Assembly: GCA_023420415.1 (NCBI GenBank)
Contig: JAEZWF010000023.1
Coordinates: forward strand, 62,001-126,000
Source of the DNA: Actinomycetes bacterium
GTDB lineage: Bacteria > Actinomycetota > Actinomycetes > Actinomycetales > Dermatophilaceae
Direction: 5' to 3'
Length of the DNA stretch: 64,000 bases
Position numbers and translations under genes: made by a program
The notes under the pieces: generated by a model
Database searches by the model: none
What the model saw: only the letters and a program-made list of their open reading frames with translations
What the model was told of the DNA's origin: nothing
Shown here: in pieces, positions 15,546 to 23,663 of the stretch
Position numbering within the stretch: position 1 is the stretch's first letter
Layout of the letters: every line of letters begins with the position of its first letter

Positions 15546-16594
15546 TCGGAGCGGGCGCGCTCGGCGTCCTCCGCGACGCGGGGGTCCTGGCCGGCGACCG
15601 CCTGCACCTGCCCACCAGCGGCACCACGGCGCGACCGCGCACGGTCGTGCGGACCGTCGACTCGTGGGTCGACAGCTTCGACCCCTTCACCGCGTCCACC
15701 GGGCTGACCCGCGACGACGACATCCTGATCCCCTGCCCGCCGCACAGCACGCTGTTCCTCTACGGACTCGCGCACGCGGCACACCTCGGCGCTCCCGTGA
15801 GCACGCTGGAACGCTGGTCGGCACGCGAGGCAGCGGCAGCCACAAAGCGTTGCACCGCAGGGCATTTCACACCACCCATGCTTGCCGCCATCCTCCCCCG
15901 CCTGGGTGGCGGGCACAGCCTGCGCACCGCGATCGTCGCCGGGGCGGCCGTGGACGAGGGTCTGCGGCGGGACGCGGAGCGTTTGGGGGTCCGGGTCGTC
16001 GACTACTACGGGGCGGCGGAGCTCTCGTTCGTCACCATCCGTGGCGATGGTGGGGTCATGCGGCCCTTCCCCGCCGTGGACGTCGAGCTCCGCGAGGGCG
16101 TCGTGTGGGCACGGAGCCCGTGGTTGAGCGAGGGGTATGCCGCGGGGCAGGCGGGACCGATGCGGCGCGACGGCGGCTGGGCGACCGTCGGTGACCTCGG
16201 CCGCTGGGGGGCCGACGGTGGCCTCGTGGTGGACGGTCGCGGTGACGGCGCTGTCGTCGTGGGCGGGGCGACCGTGCTCCCCTCGGACGTCGCTGTAGTC
16301 CTGACTGCGGTCGCGGGGGTGCGCGAGGTGGCTGTCGTGGGCCTGCCGTCCTCCGACCTCGGGCAGGTCGTCGGCGCGGTCGTCGTGGCGGATCCCGTTG
16401 TGTCCGTTGCCGATCTGCGTGGTCACGCGGCGGCCGTCCTGGCGGGGACGCATCGCCCGGTGCGTTACGCGTTGGTCGACGAGCTGCCCCTCGCGCCCTC
16501 GGGCAAGGTCGACACCGCGGCCGTGCGCGCGATCCTGGTCGAGCACTCCGGCGGGCCGACGGCGGACACGGCTGGGCGTGCGGTGGTCCCGTGA
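15542..16594 (+). CDS. Short AMP-dependent acyl-CoA synthetase/ligase inside the biotin-uptake operon
   Basis: This 350-residue adenylate-forming enzyme is about 150 residues shorter than usual. The P-loop motif LPTSGTTARPRT lies only about 20 residues from the start, so the normal N-terminal subdomain is missing. Later core motifs are present: DYYGAAELSF (YGxTE-like), VGDLGRW...VDGRGD and the C-terminal LPLAPSGKVDTAAV with the adenylation lysine. GTG at 15542 overlaps the bioY stop, which argues that the short form is real and not a misassembled start. It probably activates a carboxylic acid as a CoA thioester; a pimelate-like or fatty acid is a guess from context. Confidence 0.75.
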   Translation: MIGAGALGVLRDAGVLAGDRLHLPTSGTTARPRTVVRTVDSWVDSFDPFTASTGLTRDDDILIPCPPHSTLFLYGLAHAAHLGAPVSTLERWSAREAAAATKRCTAGHFTPPMLAAILPRLGGGHSLRTAIVAGAAVDEGLRRDAERLGVRVVDYYGAAELSFVTIRGDGGVMRPFPAVDVELREGVVWARSPWLSEGYAAGQAGPMRRDGGWATVGDLGRWGADGGLVVDGRGDGAVVVGGATVLPSDVAVVLTAVAGVREVAVVGLPSSDLGQVVGAVVVADPVVSVADLRGHAAAVLAGTHRPVRYALVDELPLAPSGKVDTAAVRAILVEHSGGPTADTAGRAVVP

Positions 16595-17775
16595 CCCTGC
16601 CATCCAGCACCCCCGTGGTGGTTGCGGCTCGTCGGACGCCCATCGGCACGGCCGGGCACGCCCTGCGCGACGTGACGGTCGACCAGCTCGCCGCCGCCAC
16701 CCTGCGCGCGGTGACTGATGACCTTGCGGCCGTGGGGATCTCGCCACCACCGGACCAGGTGGTGCTCGGCAACTGCATGGGCCCCGGCGGCAACGTCGCC
16801 CGGGTCGGCGCCCTGGCCGCCGGACTGCCTCCGGAGGTGCCCGCGATGACCGTGGACCTGCAGTGCGGCAGCGGCCTGGCCGCCGTGACGACAGCGTGCG
16901 CCCTGGTCCGGTCCGGTGCCGCCGACCTGGTGCTGGCCGGGGGCGCCGAGAGCGCGAGCACCGCACCATGGCGGTCCTGGCCGCCCGAGGCTGACGGCGT
17001 CGCCGCACGTCGCTACCTGCGGGCACCGTTCACACCGGCCGACCTCGGCGACCCCGACATGGGAGTCGCTGCCGACGACCTCGCCCGACTCGCCGGCATC
17101 AGCCGCGACCGTCAGGACGCGTATGCCGCCCGCAGCCACGAACGAGCCGCGGCCGCACATGCTGCGGGCCGGTTCGCCTGCGAGCTGGTGCCGGTGGCCG
17201 GCCTCGACCGCGACGAGCGAGTGCGCTCCGGGCTCGACGTTGCGACCCTGGCCCGCCTGCGACCCGCATTCGTGGACGGTGGCACCGTCACGGCCGGGAA
17301 CAGCTGCGGTGTGAGCGACGGCGCGGCCGTGGTGGCCATCGTCAGCGAGCAGATCCGGGCCGGGCTCGGCCTGCCCGGTCTTGCCATCCGTGACTGGGCC
17401 GTCAGCGGTGTCGACCCCCGTCTGCCGGGTCGCGGTCCGGTGCCGGCGATCTCGACCCTGGTGCAGCGCAACGACATCGAGCTCGGCGACATCGATGCAA
17501 TCGAGCTCAACGAGGCGTTCGCGGGCCAGGTCCTGGCGTGTTGCGACGAGCTCGGGCTCGACGACACGCGAGTCTGCGTCGAGGGTGGCGCGCTGGCTCT
17601 GGGGCACCCGTGGGGGGCCTCGGGAGCGGTGCTGCTGGTGCGGCTCTTCGGCCAGCTCGTCGCCCACGCCGACCTCACGCCCGGCCCGACCTCCGGTGGT
17701 CGACGGCTCGGACTGGCCGCGATCGCGGTCGGTGGCGGCCAGGGCGTCGCGGCCCTCGTGGAGCGCGTCGGATGA
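16591..17775 (+). CDS. Thiolase-family protein (acetyl-CoA acetyltransferase-like) lacking the second catalytic cysteine
   Basis: This 394-residue thiolase has the nucleophilic cysteine (DLQCGSGLAA), NEAFA and GGALALGHPWGASGA with its histidine. The C-terminal CxGGG motif is altered: the line LAAIAVGGGQG has Ala where thiolases have the acid/base Cys. Classical Claisen condensation or thiolysis may therefore be impaired, and the protein may act as a transacylase or on an unusual acyl-CoA (inference). GTG at 16591 overlaps the ligase stop in GTGA, and its own stop overlaps the bioM start, placing it firmly in the bioY-M-N operon. Confidence 0.82.
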   Translation: MTLPSSTPVVVAARRTPIGTAGHALRDVTVDQLAAATLRAVTDDLAAVGISPPPDQVVLGNCMGPGGNVARVGALAAGLPPEVPAMTVDLQCGSGLAAVTTACALVRSGAADLVLAGGAESASTAPWRSWPPEADGVAARRYLRAPFTPADLGDPDMGVAADDLARLAGISRDRQDAYAARSHERAAAAHAAGRFACELVPVAGLDRDERVRSGLDVATLARLRPAFVDGGTVTAGNSCGVSDGAAVVAIVSEQIRAGLGLPGLAIRDWAVSGVDPRLPGRGPVPAISTLVQRNDIELGDIDAIELNEAFAGQVLACCDELGLDDTRVCVEGGALALGHPWGASGAVLLVRLFGQLVAHADLTPGPTSGGRRLGLAAIAVGGGQGVAALVERVG

Positions 17776-18446
17776 TCCGGCTCGACCACGTCACCCACCG
17801 CTACGACGACCGCGTCGTGCTCGACGCCGTCGACCTCGAGCTGTCCGAGCGGCGGGTTGCCGTCATCGGCGCCAACGGCTCCGGCAAGTCGACCTTTGCC
17901 CGCCTCCTCAACGGCCTCGTCCTGCCGAGCGAGGGCACCGTGCGCGTCGACGGCCTCGACACCGTCACCCACGGGGCCCAGGTGCGCCGGAAGGTGGGAT
18001 TCCTGTTCACCAACCCCGAGGCGCAGATCGTCATGCCGACGGTCGGTGAGGACGTCGCGTTCTCCCTTCGGCGGTCGGGCCTGCGCGCAGAGCAGGTGCG
18101 GGCCAAGGTCGGTGAGACGTTGCGCGCGCTGGACCTCGACGGCCTACAGGACCGCCCGTCGACCCACCTGTCCGGCGGCCAGAAGCAGCTCTTGGCCCTC
18201 GCCTCCATGCTCGTGCTCGAACCTGACGTCCTGGTCTGCGACGAGCCGACGACGCTGCTCGACCTGCGGCACTCCCGCCAGGTGCACGGCATACTCGCCG
18301 CACTCCCCCTCCAGCTCGTGCTCGTCACGCACGACCTGGACCTCGCGTCCGACAGCGACCGGGTGCTGGTGTTCGACGAGGGGCGGGTCGTGGCCGACGG
18401 CGCACCGGCCGAGGCGATCGCGCACTACCGCGGGCTGGCGCGATGA
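17772..18446 (+). CDS. bioM: BioM-type ECF transporter ATPase
   Basis: This 224-residue ABC ATPase is of the ECF/CbiO type. It has Walker A GANGSGKST, the Q-loop FTNPEAQIV, signature LSGGQKQLLALA, Walker B VLVCDEPTTLLD and the switch histidine in LVTHDLDLA. It energises BioY through the coupling protein BioN. ATG at 17772 overlaps the thiolase stop, and its stop overlaps bioN. It is slightly shorter than CbiO proteins but complete. Confidence 0.9.
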   Translation: MIRLDHVTHRYDDRVVLDAVDLELSERRVAVIGANGSGKSTFARLLNGLVLPSEGTVRVDGLDTVTHGAQVRRKVGFLFTNPEAQIVMPTVGEDVAFSLRRSGLRAEQVRAKVGETLRALDLDGLQDRPSTHLSGGQKQLLALASMLVLEPDVLVCDEPTTLLDLRHSRQVHGILAALPLQLVLVTHDLDLASDSDRVLVFDEGRVVADGAPAEAIAHYRGLAR

Positions 18447-19045
18447 GCCTCGCGCACGCATCGACCGGCGACTCGGTGCTCCACCGCCTCCCGGCCGGCC
18501 GCAAGCTCGTGGCCCTGCTCGTCGCGGAGGTCTTGGTGGCCGTGGCCGTGCGATCGGTCACCATGGCAGTGGCAGCACTGGTCGTGACGGCGGTCCTGTG
18601 GAGCCTGGGCCGGGTGCCCGTGCGCGTCGCGTGGACGTCGCTGCGGCTGATCCTGGTGGTCGCCGTCCTCGTGGGAGCAGCGCAGTGGTGGTATGCCGGT
18701 GGGGCGCGAGCGTTCGTCGTGGCCAGCCAGCTGGTGGTCGCCGTCACGCTGGCGGTGCTGGTCACCCTGACGACGCGCACCGGCGACCTCCTCAGTGCGC
18801 TCGACCGCGGCCTGCAACCGTTGCGGCGCTTGGGAATCGACCCGGCGAGGGTGTCGCTGACCCTGGCGTTGGCACTCACGTCCGTGCCCGTGGTGAGCCG
18901 ACTCTTGGGTGAGCTGCGCGAGGCAGCGCGGGCACGCGGCATACGCCCCGGGCCCGTCGTCCTGGGGGTGCCGCTCGTCGTGCGCACGGTGCAGCACGCG
19001 GACCAGCTGGGCGAGGCACTGGCGGCCCGCGGCGTCGACGACTGA
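18443..19045 (+). CDS. bioN: BioN-type ECF transporter transmembrane coupling protein
   Basis: This 200-residue membrane protein of the EcfT family has about five hydrophobic segments and the two diagnostic coupling motifs with the Ala-Arg-Gly signature, EAARARG (about residue 155) and EALAARG (near the C-terminus), which contact the ATPase grooves. It ends the bioY-ligase-thiolase-bioM-bioN operon. A start ATG overlapping the bioM stop supports coupled expression. Confidence 0.9.
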   Translation: MSLAHASTGDSVLHRLPAGRKLVALLVAEVLVAVAVRSVTMAVAALVVTAVLWSLGRVPVRVAWTSLRLILVVAVLVGAAQWWYAGGARAFVVASQLVVAVTLAVLVTLTTRTGDLLSALDRGLQPLRRLGIDPARVSLTLALALTSVPVVSRLLGELREAARARGIRPGPVVLGVPLVVRTVQHADQLGEALAARGVDD

Positions 19046-19081
19046 GCCCACCACGCGGCACGGCTGTGGCAGGGTGTCGGC

Positions 19082-19708
19082 GTGAGCACTCCTGAGCCGG
19101 ACCCAGCGGCGGCGCCCCGGCGCGGCCGACCGGGACACGACCAGGAGACCGTGCTGCGCCAGGCGATCGAGCTCTTCAACGCCCAGGGCTACGACGGCAC
19201 GAGCATGGGTGACCTCGCCAAGGCACTCGGGCTCACGAAATCCGCCATCTACCACCATGTTCCGAGCAAGACCCACCTGCTGTCACAGGCGCTCGACGAG
19301 GCGCTCGACGGGCTCACGGCGGTCATCGACGAGGCCGAGCAGGCCTCGGCCGGTGCCAGCGCCTACGAGCGGCTGCGGCGGGCGGTTCAGCTGTCGGTCG
19401 AGGTGCTGGTCGCCCACCAGCCGGCGGTGACGCTGCTGCTGCGCGTGCGCGGCAACAGCGAGGTGGAGCTCGACGCGCTGCGCCGACGCCGTGCCATCGA
19501 CACGCGGTTGGCGGCACTGGTGCAGCAGGCGGTCGACGAAGGCTCGCTGCGCTCGGACGTGTCGCCACAGCTGGTCAGCCGCCTGCTCTTCGGCATGGTC
19601 AACTCACTGGTCGAATGGCACCGGCCAGGCGGTGCCGTGGACGCCCACCAGCTCTCCGAAGCCATCACGACGATCGCCTTCGACGGCCTCGCGACTCACC
19701 AGTCGTAG
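19082..19708 (+). CDS. TetR-family regulator, probable PaaR
   Basis: The 208-residue protein has a TetR N-terminal HTH (residues about 18-65: QAIELFNAQGYDGTSMGDLAKALGLTKSAIYHHVPSK) and an all-helical ligand domain. It lies at the end of the phenylacetate cluster, converging with the paaH-like gene and overlapping it by 13 bp. Actinobacterial paa operons are commonly repressed by a TetR protein that releases DNA on binding phenylacetyl-CoA, and a matching operator lies at 24670-24687. The identity as PaaR is inferred from context. GTG at 19082 is used. Confidence 0.78.
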   Translation: MSTPEPDPAAAPRRGRPGHDQETVLRQAIELFNAQGYDGTSMGDLAKALGLTKSAIYHHVPSKTHLLSQALDEALDGLTAVIDEAEQASAGASAYERLRRAVQLSVEVLVAHQPAVTLLLRVRGNSEVELDALRRRRAIDTRLAALVQQAVDEGSLRSDVSPQLVSRLLFGMVNSLVEWHRPGGAVDAHQLSEAITTIAFDGLATHQS

Positions 19709-20571
19709 AAGCCCTTGCCGGTCTTGCGGCCAAGCTCCCCGCGGGCGACCTTGTCGCGCAACACCTTCGGGGGCTCGAACCGCGGACCCACCTCTTGGGC
19801 CAGATGCTCGGCGATCGCGAGCCGCACGTCGAGACCGACGACGTCAGTCGTGCGCAGCGGACCCACCGGGTGCCGGTAGCCCAGCACCATCGCGGTGTCG
19901 ATGTCTTGGGCGCTGGCGACGCCCTCCTCGAGCATCCGCATGGCCTCCAGCGCGATCGCCACCCCGAGCCGGCTGCTCGCGAAGCCCGGCGCATCCTTGA
20001 CCGTGATGCCGGTCTTGCCCAGCGCCTCGACCCACCCCCGAGCCGTCGCGACGAGGGCCGGGTCGGTCCGCGCACCCACGACGACCTCGACGAGGTCGCT
20101 CACGGGCACGGGGTTGAAGAAGTGCAGTCCGATGAGCCGCTCGGGCCGGGTGAGCGCGTCGGCGATGGTGTCGATCGACAGGGAGCTCGTGTTGGTGGCG
20201 AGCACCGCACCGGGTGCCGTGCCCTCCACGGTCGCGAACACGCGCCGCTTGAGCTCGACGTCCTCCGGGACGGCTTCGACGACGAGCGTCGCGTCGACGA
20301 GGTCGGCGGCGTCCGTCGTGACGCGGTATGCCGCGCGCGCCGCCTCGGGTGCGACACCGAGGGTCCCCTTGTCGGCGGCCTTGTCGAGGCTCCCGGCCAC
20401 CCGGCTGCGGGCCGCGTCGGCGGCCTCGACCGAGCTCTCGACCACGACGACCTGCGACCCGGCACTCACGAAGGCGTGCGCGATCCCGGCGCCCATGCGG
20501 CCCCCGCCGAAGACGCCGACAACGGCGGGGAGGGTCGTGCGGCTGCTGTCATCTGCGGCGTTGTCGGTCAC
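19696..20571 (-). CDS. paaH: 3-hydroxyacyl-CoA dehydrogenase (PaaH/3-hydroxybutyryl-CoA dehydrogenase-like)
   Basis: This 291-residue NAD-dependent dehydrogenase has an N-terminal Rossmann motif GVFGGGRMGAGIA, the catalytic region ATNTSSLSI with IGLHFFNPVP, and a C-terminal dimerisation domain (VLGYRHPVGPL, KTGKGFYDW). In phenylacetate degradation PaaH oxidises 3-hydroxyadipyl-CoA. It follows paaE by 23 nt on the same strand, which supports that role, although a general 3-hydroxybutyryl-CoA dehydrogenase cannot be excluded. Confidence 0.85.
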   Translation of the reverse strand: MTDNAADDSSRTTLPAVVGVFGGGRMGAGIAHAFVSAGSQVVVVESSVEAADAARSRVAGSLDKAADKGTLGVAPEAARAAYRVTTDAADLVDATLVVEAVPEDVELKRRVFATVEGTAPGAVLATNTSSLSIDTIADALTRPERLIGLHFFNPVPVSDLVEVVVGARTDPALVATARGWVEALGKTGITVKDAPGFASSRLGVAIALEAMRMLEEGVASAQDIDTAMVLGYRHPVGPLRTTDVVGLDVRLAIAEHLAQEVGPRFEPPKVLRDKVARGELGRKTGKGFYDW

Positions 20572-20594
20572 GAGACTCCTTGGGGCAGAAGAGA

Positions 20595-21695
20595 TCAGGC
20601 GTCGAAGTCGACGGTGACCTCGTCGGTCACGGGATAGGACTGGCAGGTGAGGACGAAGCCCTGGTCGACCTCGGCGGGCTCGAGGGCATAGTTGCGGCGC
20701 ATGTCGACCTCCCCCTCGCGGACGAGTGCGCGACAGGTGCCGCAGACGCCGCCCTTGCAGGCGAACGGCAGGTCGTTGCGGGTGCGTCCCACCCCGTCGA
20801 GAATCGTGCTGGTCCGCGACACCGGCCCCGTGGTGCTGCGCCCGTCGAGCAGTGTGGTGACCTCGCTCGTCTCCCCCGCCAGCTCCTCCTCGGCGCGGTG
20901 CAGCTCGGGCGGCGGCTCGTCGACGTAGAACAGCTCGAAGTGGACACGGTCGGGCTCGACCCCCAGCTCGCCCAACGCCTCCCGCGCGCCCTCGATCATC
21001 TGGTGCGGGCCGCAGAGCCAGACGTGGTCGACGGCGCCGATCGGCACGAACGCCGCCACGAGCGCGCTGATCCGCTCCGCGTCCAGCCGTCCGGAGAACA
21101 GCTCGACGTCACGCGGCTCGCGCGACAGCACGTGGATCAGCTCGAACCGGGAGCCGTAGCGGTTCTTGAGGTCGGACAGCTCCTCGGCGAACATCACCGA
21201 GCCGCTGGTGCGGTTGCCGTAGAGCAGCGTGAGGTGGGTGTCGGGGTTGGCGAGGACGCTCGCGGCGATCGACAGCATGGGCGTGATGCCGGATCCGGCC
21301 GCGATGCACAGGTGCCGCGCGCCCACCGTGGGATCCGCGCGGAACGAGCCGCTCGGCGTCTGCACCTCGATGACGTCGCCGGGCTTGACCTCGCGGGTGA
21401 GCCAGCGGGAGAAGAGGCCGTCGGGGATCTCGCGCACGCCCACGCGGGGGCGCTCACCGGCGGCTGCGCAGATGGAGTACTGCCGGCGGTGCTCGACGCC
21501 GTCGACGTAGCGGCGCAGCGAGAGGTTCTGTCCGGGCGCGAAGTCGTAGGCCTCGCGCAGCTCCTCCGGCACGTCGAAGCTGACGGCCACCGCGTCGTCC
21601 GTGAGCCGCTCGACGGAGTGGACGGTCAGCTCGTGGAACCGCGGCGCCTGGCGGCCGCTCTTGCGGACCAGCAGCGAACCCTCGGTGATGCTCAC
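20595..21695 (-). CDS. paaE: Phenylacetyl-CoA epoxidase reductase subunit PaaE
   Basis: This 366-residue flavin/iron-sulfur reductase passes electrons from NADPH to the PaaAC oxygenase. It has an N-terminal FAD domain (RQYSICAAAGE), an NAD-binding domain (AAGSGITPMLSIAASVL) and a C-terminal plant-type 2Fe-2S domain with the cluster cysteines in CKGGVCGTC and the last one in LTCQSYP. It abuts paaD directly, with no gap. Confidence 0.92.
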   Translation of the reverse strand: MSITEGSLLVRKSGRQAPRFHELTVHSVERLTDDAVAVSFDVPEELREAYDFAPGQNLSLRRYVDGVEHRRQYSICAAAGERPRVGVREIPDGLFSRWLTREVKPGDVIEVQTPSGSFRADPTVGARHLCIAAGSGITPMLSIAASVLANPDTHLTLLYGNRTSGSVMFAEELSDLKNRYGSRFELIHVLSREPRDVELFSGRLDAERISALVAAFVPIGAVDHVWLCGPHQMIEGAREALGELGVEPDRVHFELFYVDEPPPELHRAEEELAGETSEVTTLLDGRSTTGPVSRTSTILDGVGRTRNDLPFACKGGVCGTCRALVREGEVDMRRNYALEPAEVDQGFVLTCQSYPVTDEVTVDFDA

Positions 21696-22277
21696 TCAGA
21701 TCTCCTTGACGTGCTCGAACGGTTCGAGGCAGGCCGTGCAGCGGTAGAGCGCCTTGCACGACGTCGGCCCGAACTCGGACGTGAGTTTCGTTGCAGCAGA
21801 GTCACATTGGGGGCAGGTCACGCTGCGTCGCGTCACTCCGAGCGTGATGGGCACGGGCCCGGTATGCCGCGTGGTCGCCACCCCGGCCCGCGGCGGCGAG
21901 ATGCCTGCCTCGGCCAGCGCAGCCCGTCCGCGGTCGCTGATCCAGTCGGTGCTCCAGGCGGGCGAGAGCTGCACCTTGACCCGCGCCTCGATGCCGTCCT
22001 CGGCGAGCGACCGGACGAGGTCGTCGCGCATCGCGGCCATCGCCGGGCAGCCCGAGTAGGTCGGCGTGATCGCGACGACGACCTCACCGGCCTCGGTCAC
22101 CTCGACGTCGCGCAGCACCCCGAGGTCGTCCAGGGTCAGCATCGGCAGCTCGGGGTCCGTAACGGTGCGGGCCACGGCATACGCCCGCTCGCGCAGCGCC
22201 AACAACTCTCCAACTGAACGGTTCTCGGCGCGCTGACCCGTCAACGAACGTCCATCTGGGTGACTCACCGACGCCAT
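21696..22277 (-). CDS. paaD: Phenylacetyl-CoA epoxidase assembly protein PaaD
   Basis: This 193-residue MIP18/PaaD-type protein is thought to mature the iron centres of the epoxidase complex. The N-terminal domain has TVTDPELPMLTLDDLGVLRDV and TPTYSGCPAM. The C-terminal zinc ribbon has CPQCDS and CKALYRCTAC. ATG at 22277 starts 5 nt after the paaC stop; the longer upstream reading frame is antisense to no conserved family. The linker before the zinc ribbon is encoded by a full extended GTATGCC element (21861-21879) in reverse. Confidence 0.9.
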   Translation of the reverse strand: MASVSHPDGRSLTGQRAENRSVGELLALRERAYAVARTVTDPELPMLTLDDLGVLRDVEVTEAGEVVVAITPTYSGCPAMAAMRDDLVRSLAEDGIEARVKVQLSPAWSTDWISDRGRAALAEAGISPPRAGVATTRHTGPVPITLGVTRRSVTCPQCDSAATKLTSEFGPTSCKALYRCTACLEPFEHVKEI

Positions 22278-22282
22278 GGTGG

Positions 22283-23236
22283 TCACCACTGGCCCGCCGG
22301 GTGCGCGCGGGCCACCGACTGCATCTCGGCGAGCAGGTGGCTCAGGGCCTCGGTGTGCATGCCGTCGCGCCCGGTGCGCCCGGCCACGGCGGCCATCCGC
22401 CCGACCTCGGGACGCTCGACACCGCTCACCGCGAAGACCTGGTCGAGCACCGCGTCGACCTCGTCGCGGGTCGAGGCGGGGTCCACGCCCACGCCCTGCT
22501 CGGCGGCGAGCCGCTCGGCCTCGTGGGTGTCGAACAGCTCGGGGTAGAGCGGCCAGACCTGCCGCAGCGCGGCCTCGAGCCGGCGCCGCGACTCCTCGGT
22601 CCCCTGGGCCAGGGTGAGGAACCAGCGGCCCGCGTAGTCGCGGTGGTAGGTCAGTTCCTTGACGCCCTTGGCCGCCACGGCGGACAGCACCGTGTCGCGA
22701 CTGTCGACCAGCCGCTCGAGCACCGCCATCCGCGCGCATGAGAACAACAGCGCCTTGACGATCGTCACCGCGAAGTCGCCGTTGTCGGCCTCGACGAGCC
22801 GCACGTTGCGGAACTCCTGGTCGCCCCGGAAGAACGCGAGCGCGTCCTCGGGCGGCACCGGCGACCCCTCGGACAGCCCGGGCACCAGCGACGGGTCAGC
22901 GGCCGCCGCCCGCGCCAGCAGCAGCCGCGCCTGCCCGAGCAGGTCGAGCGCGATGTTCGCCAGCGCGATGTCCTCCTCGAGGTCCGGCGCGTTGCTCGTC
23001 CACTGCGCCAGCCGGTGCGAGGCGATGAGCGCGTCGTCGGCGAGGGCGAGTGAGTATGCCGCGAGCGCGCGTGCGTCGACCCCCTCGGGGATCGTCGTGT
23101 CGACACCGGCGAGCGGGTCCTCGAAGTCGGTGCCGAACGCCCAGTGCGCCGCGTCGCCGGGCACGTCGTCATGGTCGAGCAGGCCGTCGTAGACCGAGCC
23201 CTCGGCGGCGTTCGGGTCGGGGGTGGAGTGCGACAT
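22283..23236 (-). CDS. paaC: Phenylacetyl-CoA epoxidase structural subunit PaaC
   Basis: This 317-residue ferritin-like helical protein is the structural partner of PaaA. It contains the PaaC signatures NIALDLLGQARLLL, FFRGDQEFRNVRLVE and ELTYHRDYAGRWFLTLAQGTEESRRR. Family length is about 250; the extra residues are an acidic N-terminal extension of about 35. A 100-nt spacer with a long hairpin separates it from paaB upstream, unlike the tight junctions elsewhere in the operon. Confidence 0.92.
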   Translation of the reverse strand: MSHSTPDPNAAEGSVYDGLLDHDDVPGDAAHWAFGTDFEDPLAGVDTTIPEGVDARALAAYSLALADDALIASHRLAQWTSNAPDLEEDIALANIALDLLGQARLLLARAAAADPSLVPGLSEGSPVPPEDALAFFRGDQEFRNVRLVEADNGDFAVTIVKALLFSCARMAVLERLVDSRDTVLSAVAAKGVKELTYHRDYAGRWFLTLAQGTEESRRRLEAALRQVWPLYPELFDTHEAERLAAEQGVGVDPASTRDEVDAVLDQVFAVSGVERPEVGRMAAVAGRTGRDGMHTEALSHLLAEMQSVARAHPAGQW

Positions 23237-23260
23237 CAGCAGCTCACCTCTCGGCGCTTG

Positions 23261-23314
23261 CGAGTCTTCGGAAGATATTCCTGGCTGGAGGCAGCAATAT
23301 CCTCCGAAGACTCG
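23261..23314 (-). other. Intra-operon stem-loop between paaB and paaC
   Basis: Arms at 23261-23279 and 23296-23314 pair over 19 positions; the single exception would be a G-U pair in the minus-strand transcript. The loop is 16 nt. There is no T-run, and the stem lies within the operon, so partial termination, RNA processing or mRNA stabilisation are possible. Confidence 0.7.
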
Positions 23315-23336
23315 GGGTCACGGTGCAGGTCTGTCA

Positions 23337-23663
23337 TCACATGTGGGGGACGTCGTCGGGGATCGTGTAGAAGGTCGGGTGCCGGTAGACCTTGTCGTTG
23401 CTCGGCGTGAACAGCGGGTCCTTCTCGTCCGGGCTCGACGCGGCGATGTCCACCGACTTCACGACCCAGATGCTCACGCCCTCGTTGCGCCGCGTGTAGA
23501 CGTCGCGCGCGTGCAGCAGCGCCATCTGGTCGTCGGCCGCGTGCAGCGACCCGACGTGCACGTGGTTCAGCCCGCGCTTGCCGCGCACGAACACCTCGTA
23601 GAGCGGCCACTCGGCCTGGACTCCAGCGCCAGCTGCCTTGGCACCATTGGCATTCGACGTCAT
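23337..23663 (-). CDS. paaB: Phenylacetyl-CoA epoxidase subunit PaaB
   Basis: This 108-residue small subunit of the PaaABCE ring-epoxidising complex contains the family sequence WPLYEVFVRGKRGLNHVHVGS, ALLHARDVYTRRNEGVSIWVV and the C-terminal YRHPTFYTIPDDVPHM. ATG at 23663 overlaps the paaA stop in ATGA, and AGGAGG lies upstream. Its length matches the family. Confidence 0.93.
   Translation of the reverse strand: MTSNANGAKAAGAGVQAEWPLYEVFVRGKRGLNHVHVGSLHAADDQMALLHARDVYTRRNEGVSIWVVKSVDIAASSPDEKDPLFTPSNDKVYRHPTFYTIPDDVPHM

Noticed and set aside
16591..17775. Polyketide or peptide biosynthetic cluster around the ligase and thiolase
   Set aside because: There are no carrier-protein, ketosynthase or condensation domains, and the genes are locked into the bioY-M-N operon.
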